Positions 35,905 to 47,489 of a DNA stretch of 64,000 bases are shown here, piece after piece. The stretch covers positions 13,083,501 to 13,147,500 of the forward strand of contig CM032233.1 of NCBI GenBank assembly GCA_019009955.1, written 5' to 3'. The notes beneath the pieces are model-generated. The model did not search any database. It saw only the letters and a list, made by a program, of their open reading frames with translations, and had not been told where the DNA came from. Positions within the stretch are counted from its first letter, which is position 1, and the number at the start of each line of letters is the position of its first letter. The position numbers and the translations under genes are program-made. This stretch comes from Riptortus pedestris. Taxonomy: Eukaryota > Arthropoda > Insecta > Hemiptera > Alydidae.

Positions 35905-36016
35905 ATTAAAATATTTCCTTGTTCTCAGTAAAGGATGTAAAATAGTAAGATTGCAAATTTGTGTAATCCACTACAAACCACCAATAAACTGCCAATCCAC
36001 TGCAAAACACGAACAT
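35905..36016 (+). repeat. Dispersed segment adjacent to a HINE-A 5' end
   Basis: Direct match to the reverse complement of 30095-30190 (CCTTGTTCTCAGTAAAGGAT). It touches the next HINE-A start at 36017. Confidence 0.55.
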
Positions 36017-36459
36017 TTTTAGCAGATTTACGCTTTATGTAAACATAAATATCATGTTTGCTACCGGCTAAGATCTATCTGGGTAAGGGGGGGGGGGGTT
36101 TAGAGAGGAATTTTTAAAATTCGAAATAACTCCATTTTTATGTGCTAGATCGAAAAATTGTATAGAACCAATTTTATTGCAAAAATATTGTTCTATAAAT
36201 GTTGTTATGTACGTTTATGTTTTTTAATATCTTGACTATTAACCGAGATATAGGCATTTTTTATTTTTCGGCCTTCAGTAAACCCCCACTCCTACTCATG
36301 TTATATTGACAATAAGCTGCTATGTTATGAAGCTCTTTATTTAAAGCCTAAATACCAAATATTGTTCTCATTAAACTTTTACGCCTTGAGATAAATGCTA
36401 ATTAGTGAGGCACTTAGGAAATCTGCTTAGTTAACTCTGGCCCTGCGTGACGGACTTTT
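36017..36459 (+). mobile_element. HINE-A copy, 443 bp
   Basis: TTTTAGCAGATTTACG at 36017, the 5' block and microsatellite deleted, G-run 36088-36098, body, then GGAAATCTGCTTAGTTAAC, a disrupted hairpin and GACGGACTTTT. Confidence 0.72.
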
Positions 36460-37050
36460 CTAAAAGTGGAACAAGAATTGAACGCCAATATAGAGTGTGA
36501 TTTGCCCTAAGGGATATGCCCTAAAATGAAATAAGGAGGGTATAATGACAGAAGCCTAGATATGAATAGGAATTGATGGAATGTAGGTTTGTGTCATAGC
36601 TACATTAACATTATCTTTAAGTGAAACGTGTTAAGAGTCTTGGGATGAATTAATTTTCATTAAAAAGAGAAAGAGGAATATTGAGGGGAAAATTAATTTT
36701 GGATTTAGTTAAGAGGGCGGGCAACTAGTGTCCCCTTTCTTCTGGGCCCAGTTGATCGCTGCTTAATGGCCCAGTCCTGAAATTTAATCAATTTTACTCA
36801 TTCCTCCCAATTTGTAAATATTATCTCAACGACAGCGTTTACTATAGCCCTTCGCTCAAAATCATTTTACCAGCCTCCTACGCAAATATAAAATTTCAAC
36901 CTACTAATTAAAGAATTAATAACCTTCCGAATAATTAATCCAAGAAGAGTAGAGATTTTTTTCTCCTTAGTGTAAGGATGCTTCATGTTTCAGTTTGTAG
37001 CGAATTATGGATAATTATATGAAATTTCAGACTAGATGTTTCCAACCTGT
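36460..37050. other. no gene recognised
   Basis: Apparently unique intergenic sequence with no coding or repeat terminus seen. Confidence 0.4.
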
Positions 37051-37051
37051 T

Positions 37052-37143
37052 TTAGTAAATTCAGGTCGTACTCATGACGCCATTTTCGAAATATTTCTTC
37101 AAATGTCCATCCATCCTACCCAGGACATGACGAAAATGTGGTC

Positions 37144-37212
<69 letters not shown>

Positions 37213-37397
37213 TTGTTAACGCTCTCGGGGGTCGCAATGTTTGTTTAATCGTTACCAAACTAGATATTTAAACGTTTAATTTAAAAATGAGGATCAAGTT
37301 CGTTAACTGCTAAAATCAAACCAGTGGGAGAGAGGTTTTAAAGGGGGGAAATTTGAAAATTCTTAATATCCCCGTTATTATTGTATAAAACCCATCT

Positions 37398-37455
<58 letters not shown>

Positions 37456-38176
37456 CTGTTAACGCTCTAACGGTAGCAATTTTTGTTTGTTAGTTCAAAA
37501 TTTGATATTTTGTCGTTTTATGTAAAAAGAAAGATCAAGTTCGTTAATGGCTGAAATCGGACATGTGAGGGGGGGGGGTGAATTGTATGGATCCAATCTT
37601 ATTGCAACTGTAATGGTCTGTAAATTTTGTTATGAACGTATTTTTTACTAACTTGATTATTAACCGAGATGTTTGCATTTTATAGTTTTCGGCCTTTGGT
37701 AAACACCCCCTCCACTCCTACTAATGTCATATTAACAATAAGTTTGTATTATGGAGCACTTTATTTGAAGCATAAATACAAAATATTGTTCTCATTGAAC
37801 TTCTACATTTTGAGATAAATGCAAATAAGTTCAGTTGCCTCTCTTCTTTTGATCTTGGATTACTAAAATTTGAGTGATTGAGATAAAACTGATTCTGATT
37901 TATTACAAATTACAGCACGAGTTTTAGTAAACTGCTAAAATCAAACCATTGGGAGGAAGGTTTTAGTGGGGGAGAATTTGAAAATTCTTAATATCTCAAT
38001 TATTATTGTATAAAGCCCATCTTATAGCAAATGTAATGTTCAATAAATGCTGTTATGTACTTTTTTATTTATTTTTTTTTACTATCTTGATTATTAACCG
38101 AGAAATTGGCAATTTTCTGTTTTCGGCATACAGTAAACCGCAACCCCTACTCAAGTCATATTAACACGACTACTAA
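37052..38176 (+). mobile_element. HINE-A mosaic with two microsatellites
   Basis: Begins TTTTAGTAAATTCAGGTCG, 5' block, then (GT)n(TA)n(CA)n at 37141-37210 and TTAACGCTCTCGGGGGTCGC. A second copy starts inside at (TA)n 37403-37451 plus GTTAACGCTCTAACGGTAGC. Bodies continue to about 38165, where a minus copy is inserted. Confidence 0.6.
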
Positions 38177-38560
38177 AAAAGTCCGTCTCGCAGGGGCTGC
38201 GTAAACCAAGCAGATTTCCCACATGAAGTTAAACAATAGAGAAATCTCCATACGAGAGCCGAACAGTTACGGCAAAGGGCCGAACTAGCTTTTGGCGGGA
38301 AACTAAATCGTCCGTTATATGCCCTCATTTCATAAAAATGCAAATATCTCGGTTAATATTCAAGATAGAGAATAAATGTATAGAACAATATTTATTGTAA
38401 ATTTAATTTGCAACAAGATTAGTTCAATACAAGTTTTTGATCCGACGTATGGTAACGGAGATATTTCGAATTTTCGAAAATCCCCCCTCTAAACCCTCCC
38501 CCCTCCCAATGGTCCGATTTCAGCCATTAACGAACTTGATCTGTCTTTTATAAACACGAA
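38177..38560 (-). mobile_element. HINE-A copy, 5' truncated, between 23-bp direct repeats
   Basis: 3' terminus AAAAGTCCGTCTCGCAGGGG at 38177, subfamily segment GAGCCGAACAGTTACGG, body to GAACTTGATCTGTCTTTT. The sequence ACACGACTACTAAAAAAGTC occurs at both edges (about 38165 and 38576). Confidence 0.68.
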
Positions 38561-38572
38561 AGTCTCTTATAT

Positions 38573-38672
38573 AAACACGACTACTAAAAAAGTCCATTTT
38601 GAGATAAATGCAAATACGTGACACACGTAGGAAATCTTCTTAGTTTACGCAGCACCTGAGTGACGGACGTTT
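38573..38672 (+). mobile_element. HINE-A 3' end, continuation of the interrupted plus copy
   Basis: After the inserted minus copy the host body resumes (ATTTTGAGATAAATGCAAAT) and ends GGAAATCTTCTTAG, hairpin CGCAGCACCTGAG and GACGGACGTTT. The following bases (TTCAGCTTGCTGGCGGTAGT) resemble the segments flanking the 3' ends at 1888 and 30853. Confidence 0.6.
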
Positions 38673-38821
38673 CTTTAACTTCAGCTTGCTGGCGGTAGTG
38701 GTTTGTGTACCCCTCGTACGTGTGTGAAATGAAGGGGTGATAAGGCACGGTGGTCAAAGGTTGGTAGGCTCCTTCATGGACAACTCATACTTTAACAACC
38801 TCATCACTATGAATTTCAATT

Positions 38822-39152
38822 TGAGCAGATTTCCCCAGAAGGAAAATCAGCTATTGAGGTTTTCAAATAATTTCCTCAAATGCCCATCGATCCTACCCAG
38901 GAGACAACGAATATTAGGCCCGGTCAAAACCTTACATATATTTGTCTGTAAACGCTCTAGCGGTCACAATTATTGTTTGATTGTTACCTAACTCGACATT
39001 TAAACGTTTAAAGAATAAATGAAGATCACGTTCGTTACCGGATAAGATCGGACTAGAGGGGTGGGGTTAAAGGGGAATAATTTCGAAAATTCTTAATATC
39101 TCCGTTATTAGGCGTCGGATCCAAAAATTATATAGACCAATCTTATTGTAAA
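38822..39152 (+). mobile_element. HINE-A 5' part
   Basis: GAGCAGATTTCCCCAGAAGG at 38824, 5' block, TATTTGTCTGTAAACGCTCT without a long microsatellite, then body to about 39152 where LINE sequence begins. Confidence 0.6.
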
Positions 39153-39159
39153 GTCCTTG

Positions 39160-39378
39160 GAATATTGATCAAGATTCTTATGGAAGTGATCAGCTCCTAA
39201 TCCAGATAATGACAAACAGACCCCCTATTTCATGGCATACCTAAACGCAAAGCAAAGAAGACTAATTCCAATATTTAATCAAGTCTAGATTAAAACAAAA
39301 CTCTGTTCTCATAATGACCAAAGTATGGACACCAGAATTAACCTCATTGATACTGGGAGAAGCTGAGATTTGTATTCC
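39160..39378 (+). pseudogene. LINE endonuclease fragment
   Basis: Encodes DQDSYGSDQLLIQIMTNRPP and, after stops, a W-H-T/F-Q-Y-L-I-K context. The G-S-D-H/Q-x-x-I motif followed by PIxW is the C-terminal part of the APE-type endonuclease of LINEs. Two in-frame stops; cut at 39379 by a HINE-A 3' end. Confidence 0.55.
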
Positions 39379-40011
39379 AAAACGTCCGTCGCGCAGGGGC
39401 TGGCAAAGCAGATTTCCATCGTGTGCCACGTATTTAGATTTATCTCAAATAGTAAAAGCTCCATGAGAACAATGTTTGGTATTAAAGCTTCAAATAAAGT
39501 GCTTCATGATATAACGGCTTATTGTTAATATACCATGAGTATGAGTAGGCGTTTACTGAAGGCCAAAAACTAAAAAAGTCCGTCACGCAGGGGCTGCGTA
39601 AACTAAGCAGATTTCCCACGTGAAGTTTTACAATAGAAAAATCTCCATACGAGAGCCACAAAGTTACGGAAACGGCCGAACTAGCTTTTAGTGGGAAACT
39701 CACTCGTCGTTATCTGCCCACATTTAATGAAAATGCAAATATCTCGGTTAATATTCGAGATAGAGATTGTATAGAACAATATTTATAGTAAGTTTACAAT
39801 AAGATTGGTTCTATACAACTTTTTGATCCGACGTATGGTAACGGAGATATTTTGAATTTTCGAAATCCCCCCTCTAAACCCCCCTCCCACTGGTTCGATT
39901 TTAGCCATTAACGAACTTGATCCGTATTTTTGCGTAAAACGTTTAAATATCGAATTACGTAACGATCAAACAAAGATTTCGACCGCTAGAGCGTTAACAG
40001 ACAAATAAATA

Positions 40012-40066
<55 letters not shown>

Positions 40067-40608
40067 AACGGACCTCATTTTCGTCATCTCCTGGGTAGGA
40101 TCGATGGACATTTGAAGACATTTTTCGAAAATCGCGACTTGAGTACGACCTCAATAGTTGATTTCCCTAAAGGGAAATCTGCTAAAATGCTAATATCTAG
40201 TCTAAAAATCAAGACATTGAAAACAACGAGCATAACAACATTCATTAAACATTACATTTACAATAAGATTGGTTCTATACAATTTTTCTATCCGACGCCT
40301 AATAAGGTAGACCTTCGAAATTTTCCCCCTTTTAAACCCACCCCCCTGATCCCACTGGTTCTGATTTTAGCCGTTAACTAGCTTGATATTCATTCATACA
40401 TTAAACGTTTAAATATCGAGTTTGGTAATGAAGCAATAATTGCGACCGCTGGAGCATTAACAGCCAAATATTTAAGTGCATATATATATAAATATATTAA
40501 ATTTTGGACGGAGCATATTTTCGTCATCTAGGTAAGATCGATGGACATTTGAGAAAATACATTGAAAATCGTGATAACGATCACAGTAGCTGATTTCCGT
40601 TAAAGGGA
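39379..40608 (-). mobile_element. HINE-A copy hosting a nested HINE-A
   Basis: 3' end AAAACGTCCGTCGCGCAGGG at 39379, body to CCAAAAACTAA at 39573, nested copy 39574-40187, body resumes at TGCTAATATCTAGTCTAAAA and continues through the 5' block to CTGATTTCCGTTAAAGGGAA near 40608. Confidence 0.75.
39574..40187 (-). mobile_element. HINE-A copy, full length (614 bp), nested
   Basis: AAAAGTCCGTCACGCAGGGG at 39574 to GGGAAATCTGCTAAAA at 40187, all blocks present, (TA)n 40016-40063. The host reads AAAACTAA before it and TGCTAATATC after it, equal to the uninterrupted AAAACTAAAAAATGCAAATA of other copies. So it entered an A/T run and made no target duplication beyond the run. Confidence 0.85.
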
Positions 40609-40861
40609 AAAAAATAGTAGAGTTCATAAGAAAAACATTTTAATTTAGAGTAAAAGTAAGTAATAAAAAAAAAGGGGGATTATGGACCAAAAATAATTGC
40701 CAATCAAAATGAACGAGGAGATGAAGAAATATGCCTACTAAGGTCAATCTACTGTGGTTAGAATACAGCCTGTCTCTAATTAGTTAGTAGGCAGTTTCTT
40801 CATGTTTTCTTCCCTTCTCTCCTGCCCAATAGGAGAACAAATATTCTGCCTGGTTTAATAA

Positions 40862-41022
40862 AATTCCCTCATGCGGGGGCTTCATAAACTAAGCAGATTT
40901 CTCACGCGCTGTAATATGATGATCTCAACTCGCCACCTATTCTTTATGTCTATGTTAATAAGAAGCCTATCTAAACAGAAATTGAAATACTGGCTAATTA
41001 TGATACACCACTCTTATTTAAT

Positions 41023-41025
<3 letters not shown>
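40862..41025 (-). mobile_element. HINE-A 3' end with variant body
   Basis: TTCCCTCATGCGGGGGCTTC and ACTAAGCAGATTTCTCACG, followed by the variant body also seen at 25290 and 15880 (AACAGAAATTGAAATAC). Ends at (TA)n 41026-41087. Confidence 0.55.
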
Positions 41026-41086
<61 letters not shown>

Positions 41087-41087
41087 T

Positions 41088-41765
41088 AGCTCAGATACCC
41101 GGCTTCGCTCGGGAATTCATTTGAGGCTGAATGGAGATGGTATTTTTTTGGCAAGGCTTTACTTTGCACAATATTTTGACATTTACCCGTCCCAGTGTTT
41201 AGGGTTAATACCCGTCGTTTCTGTGGATTTGTTAAAAATAAAATTATTTTTTTATGTAAGACTTCACTGTCCTCCATATTTTCATACGGATTTCCCGTTT
41301 TCTGTGCATTATTCATAGATATCAATTATTAAGGACAAAATATTAACATACATTAGAATTAATTTTTCCCGGTGAGGTACCTGGTAGTTCATATTGAAAA
41401 GAATTGTTGAGCAAATTTCTCTAAATAACAAAAAAAAACAACTTTTGTTATGTGCATAATTGCCGAAAATGCAATAGGAAACGAAATATCGTTATTTTTA
41501 ATTTATTTCAGGCCTCCCTTATAACCCCCACTCCTGTTTGCCTCAGAGAATATTAATATAGCCTAAAGTCTAAGTTGGGTTAGTAATAATATTCATACCA
41601 AGTTTCATAAAATTCGGTTCAGCCGTGTATGCGTGAAAAGGTAACAAACAAACAGACACGAAAGAAACGAAATGCAGTTATGGTGTCTATGAAATGTGAA
41701 ACGAAAAGTTATCGTGATATTTCGCGAAAAAAATCAATGTACAGACAGAGGTTACAATTTTATAT
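41088..41765 (+). mobile_element. RTE-like/SINE-like repeat
   Basis: ACTAGCTCAGATACCCGG start after (TA)n, CCGTCCCAGTGTTTAGGG, then AAATTCGGTTCAGCCGTGTA and end TACAGACAGAGGTTACAA. Shorter than other copies because one internal block is missing. Confidence 0.6.
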
Positions 41766-41774
41766 ATATAGATA

Positions 41775-41886
41775 TTCATCCCTAATATACACGACCTGCT
41801 CACAGAAAACTGAACTCTAAATATTTAGGAAATTACACATTTAAATCTGCATACAGACATAGAATGGATCAAAGCGATTTCAGGGA
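41775..41886 (+). pseudogene. LINE RNase H fragment
   Basis: Encodes THLNLHTDIEWIKAISG with a frame change, parallel to LHIHIDWIKK...HSGNEQAD at 20.15 kb. Interrupted at 41887 by a HINE-A 3' end inserted next to GGGAAA. Confidence 0.5.
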
Positions 41887-42070
41887 AAGTCCGTTACGCA
41901 GGGGCTGCGTATACTAAGCAGATTTCCCTCGTGAAGCTTAACAATAGATAAATCAACAAACTGGTAACACAACAACACCGTCAATGTTAAGTGAGGTTTT
42001 CCTACCTCTTACCGGAAATAAAAACAATTACTAAAATATATATCAGAATATAATGTATTAATTTTATTCT
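41887..42070 (-). mobile_element. HINE-A 3' part
   Basis: AAAGTCCGTTACGCAGGGGC at 41887, AAGCAGATTTCCCTCGTG, body to about 42070, where the orientation flips to a plus copy. Confidence 0.65.
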
Positions 42071-42071
42071 A

Positions 42072-43593
42072 AACTGTATTTAAGTAAAAAGAAAGATCAA
42101 GTTCGTTAATGGCTGAAATCGGACAAGTGGGGGGGGGGGGTTTAGAGGGAGGATTTTCGAAATATCTCCGTTACTAAACGTCGGATTGAAAAGTACTATA
42201 AAACCAATCTTATTGCAAGTTACAAATGCTATAAATATTTGTATATACATTTATTCTCTATCTTGAATATTAACCGAGATATTTGCATTTTTCGTTTTCA
42301 GCCTTCAGCAAACCCCCACTTCAACTGATGTTACATAAACAATATTCTATTAGTTGCAACCATTGTGTTCTTTTCATATTACTATACCCATCAACATAAC
42401 ATCCATAAGATGTTTGATGTCCCAAAAAATTGTATTCTCTTCTTCTTCGGCCCTGGGTGTCTTACCTTCAAATACAATCGTGGAGAAATCCTTGTGCCTT
42501 AGCATATGCCCTAAAAGTTTCAGCGTCATTTTTTTTTTTCCATCAGTGAAAATTCTATATATCTCCGTTACTACATGTCCGATCGAAAAAGTGTATAGAA
42601 GCAATCTTATTGTAAATTAAATCTACTATAAATATTGCAATATGTATTTATTCTCTATCTTGAATATTAATCGAGATATTTGCATTTTTCAGTTTTCAGC
42701 CTTCAGCAAACCCCCACTTCTACTCATGTTACATAAACAATAATCTTTTATGTAATAAAACACATTATTTGAACATTAAATACCAAATATTGTACAGAAC
42801 CAATCTGATTGAAAATTAGATTTACTATAAATGTTATATATATGCATGAATATTAATCGAAGTACGTTCATTTTTCAGCCTTCAGCAAATCCCCCCTCCC
42901 CCCCCCAGTATCATAATAAATACTCCGTTAAAACGAAAAACCACATTATTCCAACCTTAAATACCAAATATTGTTTTCAAGATACCTTTATTATACGAAA
43001 TACATGCAAATATGTTCTGGTGACACCCCCAATCAAATTAATATGCTATATTCTGATATATTTCAGTAATTTATTTTCTTTCTGGTGAGAAGTTGGCAGA
43101 ACAATTTGTTTACATTTCAGTCGCTTCCCTTCGGGAGGTTTCTTATTATCGTTTGTATTTTTTCACTTAGTATTCACGATAGTGTTGTGTTACCAGTATG
43201 TAGAACATACTGTTTTCTAGAATATATTGTTTTCTAGAGACCTTTATTAACGGGATACATGCAAATATGTTCTGGCGACCCCCCCCCCCCTTAAGTTTTT
43301 GGACTACTTAAATATGATTTATTCAGATAAAAATTATTCTGATTCATTGTAAATTACAGCACTAGATATATTTCAGTATTTTTTTTTCTTTCCGGTGAGA
43401 GTCGGGTTGGCAGACCTGTTTGTTTACATTTCGTACGCTTCCCGCCGGTAGGGGAAAGATTTCTTATTACCGTTTGTATTTATTCACTTAATATTCGAGG
43501 TGGTGTTGTGTTAGCAGTATGTAGATTTATGTATTATTAAACTTCACGAGGGAAATCTGCTTAGTTTACGCAGCCCCTGCGTGACGGACTTTT
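42072..43593 (+). mobile_element. HINE-A mosaic ending in an intact 3' terminus
   Basis: Several partial plus bodies in series (42072-42350, 42546-42795, 42796-43200, 43201-43593), with G- or C-runs at 42129-42140, 42893-42907 and 43279-43290. The last has GGGAAATCTGCT and the perfect ACGCAGCCCCTGCGT hairpin, ending GACGGACTTTT at 43593. Confidence 0.6.
42357..42545 (-). pseudogene. LINE C-terminal fragment inside HINE-A
   Basis: Minus strand encodes MTLKLLGHMLRHKDFSTIVF then EGKTPRAEEEENTIFWDI. The LGHxLRH...x-EGK pattern is found near the C-terminus of several arthropod LINE reverse transcriptases. A second copy lies at 45680-45830 on the plus strand. Confidence 0.6.
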
Positions 43594-44277
43594 TTTCTTC
43601 ACTGCATTTGTCTATAATCTTAAGGCATTTGTAATTTGTTGCATCTTGTGGGTTTTTACGTATGTTCCTTTGATTTATGAGTCGGAGAACCTCATTTCGT
43701 CATGTATATAGTTTTGAACACAGCTCATTTTGACGATCTCCTTCCTTGTAAGGATCAACGGAGATTCAGAGAAATATTTCTTATCTGCTAGGGGAATGAG
43801 TGAATATTGTGGCGACTGTTCAGCTACATGCAGAAGTAAAATCAATCATCATTCCTATTATTTTATCTAGCAAGGGGAAATTTATATTCCTGAAAAATGG
43901 AAACAACCTTTCTTATTTTTACTTGTTTTCCTTATTGAGTTCCTTGTTATGCAAATGCTTACTTAGAAATTATGAGCTGAAGGAAAATCTAACCAACTTA
44001 AACCATATTCCCGGTAATGATTACCTTCAAATATTTTCAGATGGACGAATCTCCTACATTTAGACTATCTAAAGAAAAGGTTCCTGAAATGTTTAAGAGA
44101 AAATGGTTTCCCCTCTGTCCTTTGAATGTTGGATCAACCTAAGTATTAACTAATGCTAATACCTCTTATTTTAATCCCTTTCTACCTTAATGATTTAATG
44201 TTTTCATTCTAAGAAATCCTTGAAGGAATAGAACGCAACCAACAACTGCCTTAGTTTGGAAATTCTATTGTATTATT
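43594..44277. other. no gene recognised
   Basis: One 87-codon frame (43800-44063) shows no domain or compositional support. Otherwise AT-rich. Confidence 0.4.
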
Positions 44278-44916
44278 AAAAAGTCCGTCACGCATGGACT
44301 GCGTAAACTAAGCAGATTTCCCTCGTGATGATTAATGATAGATAAACCAACAAACTGCTAACAAAACACCACCGAGAATATTAAGTAAATAAATACAAAC
44401 GGTAATAATAAATATTTCCCCTCCCGGCGGGAAGTGTCTCAAATGTAAACAAACAGGTCTTCCAACGGCTACTCGGAAAGAAAAACAATAACTTAAACTT
44501 ATCAGGATATAATATATTAATTTAATTGAATACTATTTACTATATCTAGTACTGTAATTTATAATGAATCAGGATAATTTTGATCTTAATCAATCAAATT
44601 TAAGTAGTCCAAAAACTTAAGAGGGGGGGGGTTACCAGAACATATATGCATGTATTTCGTATAATAAAGGTCTCTTGGATACAATATTTGGTACTTTAGC
44701 TTCGAATAATGTGGTTTATTATATAACAGAGTATTGGCCCTCACTAAACGTCGCCTAAGTATTCCTGTCATATTAATAAAAAGCTGTGATATTATGAAGC
44801 ACTTTTTTGAAGCTTAAATGCCAAATATTCTTCTCATTGAAATTTTACTTTTTGAGATAAATGCAAATAGGTGAGAAATTTGCTTAGTTTAAAAAGCCCC
44901 TGCGTGACGGACTTTT
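44278..44916. mobile_element. HINE-A minus copy joined to a HINE-A plus 3' part
   Basis: Minus 3' end AAAAGTCCGTCACGCATGGA at 44278 with body to about 44740, then plus-oriented body (TCCTGTCATATTAATAAAAA) to GAAATTTGCTTAG, AGCCCCTGCG and GACGGACTTTT at 44916. The inverted join yields an element bounded by two 3' ends. Confidence 0.6.
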
Positions 44917-44944
44917 CCCCATTACTTACGTTTGCTTGTCTTAA

Positions 44945-45415
44945 TAATAAAGGTCTCTTGAAAACAATATTTTTTATTTAAAGTTCGGATAATGTGGTTT
45001 TTCGTTTTAACGGAGTATTTATTATGATACGGGGATGGGGGGGGGATTTGCTGAAGGCTGAAAAATGAACATATTTCGATTAATATTCATGCATGTATAT
45101 AACATTTAAAGTAAATCTAATTTTCAATCAGATTGGTTCTGTACAATATTTGGTGTTTAATGTTCAAATAATGTGTTTTATTATATAAAAGATTATTGTT
45201 TATGTAACATGAGTAGAAGTGGGGGTTTGCTGAAGGCTGAAAACTGAAAAATGCAAATATCTCATTTAATATTCAAGATAGAGAATAAATGCATATTACA
45301 ATATTTATAGTAGATTTAATTTACAATAAGATTGCTTCTATACACTTTTTCGATCGGACGTGTAGTAACGGAGATATATAGAATTTTCAAAATTCTCCCC
45401 TCTAAACCTCCCTCC
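44945..45415 (-). mobile_element. HINE-A internal part
   Basis: Two consecutive minus bodies (ATAAAGGTCTCTTGAAAACA, then AACATGAGTAGAAGTGGGGG) without termini. Confidence 0.55.
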
Positions 45416-45679
45416 CCTGTATCTATTTTTGATCCAGAAGAGCAACAAGAGAAGCTATTCTAGCTCTAAGAGTTATACTCTGGAGACGGAGAGCATGAAT
45501 CTAAAATGTTCCACTGCATGCGTAGCATAGGATTGGATTGGAAAATACAATGGATTTTGGTAAATTTGGAATATTTACACAAATCAGAGTTAGCAAATAA
45601 TTATTAGTGGGTGTGAAAGGGGATATAGAATTAAGAAAGGTTTAAGGTAAGGGTCAGATGGATCAGATTTGCATATTTC

Positions 45680-45830
45680 AACATTTCACTGATGGAAAAA
45701 AAAAAAAAAAAAGGACGCTGAAATTTTTAGGGCATATCATAAGGCACAAGGATTTCTCCTTTATTTGCAGGTAAGACACCGGGGCCGAAGAAGAAGAGAA
45801 TACAATTTTTAGGACATCAAACATATTTTG
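45680..45830 (+). pseudogene. LINE C-terminal fragment, inverted sister of 42357-42545
   Basis: Encodes RTLKFLGHIIRHKDFSFI and, after a frame change, GKTPGPKKKRIQFLGHQTYF. It starts after a 17-A run (45698-45714) corresponding to the T-run near 42530. Followed by HINE-A body (AATCCTCCCCTCTAAACC). Confidence 0.6.
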
Positions 45831-46050
45831 ATTTTTCGAAAATCCTCCCCTCTAAACCTTCCCTCCCACCTGTCTGATTTCATTCATTAATGAATGATTC
45901 ATAATGATTTTTCTTTTTATATAAATCGATTAAATAACGAGTTTGGTAACAATGAAGCAATAATTACGAAAGCTAGAGTGTTTACAGGCAAATATATATA
46001 TATATATATATATATATCTATATATATATATATATATATAATATATATAT
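45831..46050 (-). mobile_element. HINE-A part with (TA)n
   Basis: TTTTTCGAAAATCCTCCCCT through GAAAGCTAGAGTGTTTACAG to (TA)n 45991-46050; lacks the 5' block. Confidence 0.55.
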
Positions 46051-46235
46051 TAATTAAAGCTAGCATAAAAAATAACTGCACTCACAATCCCCATAGGTTC
46101 CGATCTTATTTATTTATATATTATTTAATTTATATAATATTATATAATAACATTAATTAAATTAATTATATTAATTAAAGCTTCACAATCCATGTTCAAA
46201 TATTTTTTTCATTCTATTTAAATACTTGCTTAAAA

Positions 46236-47341
46236 AACCGCGTTTCTCATGAATTAATTTTGAGGATTAATGGGGGGGGTATTTTTAACAAGCTGTTACT
46301 GCGTTAAAAAAATAACATAGTTTTGACATTAACCCTATAACAGTGTTTAGAATTAACTTATCCAGGTGAAGTACCGGGTAGTTGCAAATAATTGGAAATA
46401 TTTGTTCGATAAAAAGTTAATTCTACATATTTTTATACTTCATCCGTCTTTTATACATGAAGTATAAGATGATTTTTTATTTCATGCCTCCCTTATAACC
46501 CCCTCCCGTCCTGAACCTAAAACTTTAATATAGAACTTTTATATCATGAAAGGCCGTTAGTACTAATACACGTAACCGAGTTTTTTTATTTAGTTCGGTT
46601 TTGATTCTTTTGTGCCAAATAAAATTGTTGACCCCGCTATAATTTTTAGCGTATAACTCATTCATTCTTAGGTATACGACGAAAGTGTATATAACAAAAG
46701 TTACTCTAAATAATAAAATAAATAACGTTTGTTATGTGCATATTTGCCTAAAAACCAATAGGAAACGAAATACCGCTATTTTTTATTTCAGACCTCCCTT
46801 ACAACCCCCAAACCTGCCCGTCCCTAGAAATGTTGGTATGGCTTGTTACAATGAAGGCGTTAGTAATAATACAGGTACTGAGTTTTATTTAGTTCGGTTG
46901 ATTCTTTTGTGCCAAATAAAATTGTTGACTCCCGCTATAATTTTTAGCGTATAGCTCATTCATACTTAGGTATACGACGAAAGTGTATATAACAAAAGTT
47001 ACTCTAAATAATAAAATAAATAACGTTTGTTATGTGCATATTTGCCTAAAAACCAATAGGAAACGAAATATCGCTATTTGTAATTTCAGGCCTCTCTTAT
47101 AACCCCCACTCCTGTTCGTCTCAGAGAATATTAGTATAGCCTAAAGTCTAAGTAGGGCTAGTAGTAATATACATACCAAGTATCATAAAATTCGGTTCAG
47201 CCGTTTATTCGTGAAAAGGCAACAAACAAACAAACAAACATACACGAAAGAAACAAAATGCAGTTATGGTGTCTATGACATGTGAAACGAAAAGTTATCG
47301 TGAAATTTCGCTAAAAAAATCAATGTACAGACAGAGGTTAC

Positions 47342-47345
<4 letters not shown>
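46236..47345 (+). mobile_element. RTE-like/SINE-like repeat, diverged start
   Basis: Degenerate head (AACCGCGTTTCTCATGAATT), two internal repeats of the CCTCCCTTA(T/C)AACCCCC block and of TAACAAAAGTTACTCTAAAT, then AAATTCGGTTCAGCCGTTTA and CAGACAGAGGTTACAA before (TA)n 47345-47390. Confidence 0.55.
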
Positions 47346-47392
<47 letters not shown>

Positions 47393-47399
47393 TACATAC

Positions 47400-47488
47400 A
47401 ATTTTGAACGAACCTCATGTTTGTCATCTACTATGTAGGATAGCTGACTAGCCACAATAGCTGATTTCCCTTAACGAAAGTCTGATAA
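47400..47488 (-). mobile_element. HINE-A 5' end fragment
   Basis: ATTTTGAACGAACCTCATG to AGCTGATTTCCCTTAACG. Together with the preceding (TA)n this is the 5' end of a HINE-A whose microsatellite abuts the RTE-like repeat. Confidence 0.6.
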
Positions 47489-47489
47489 A

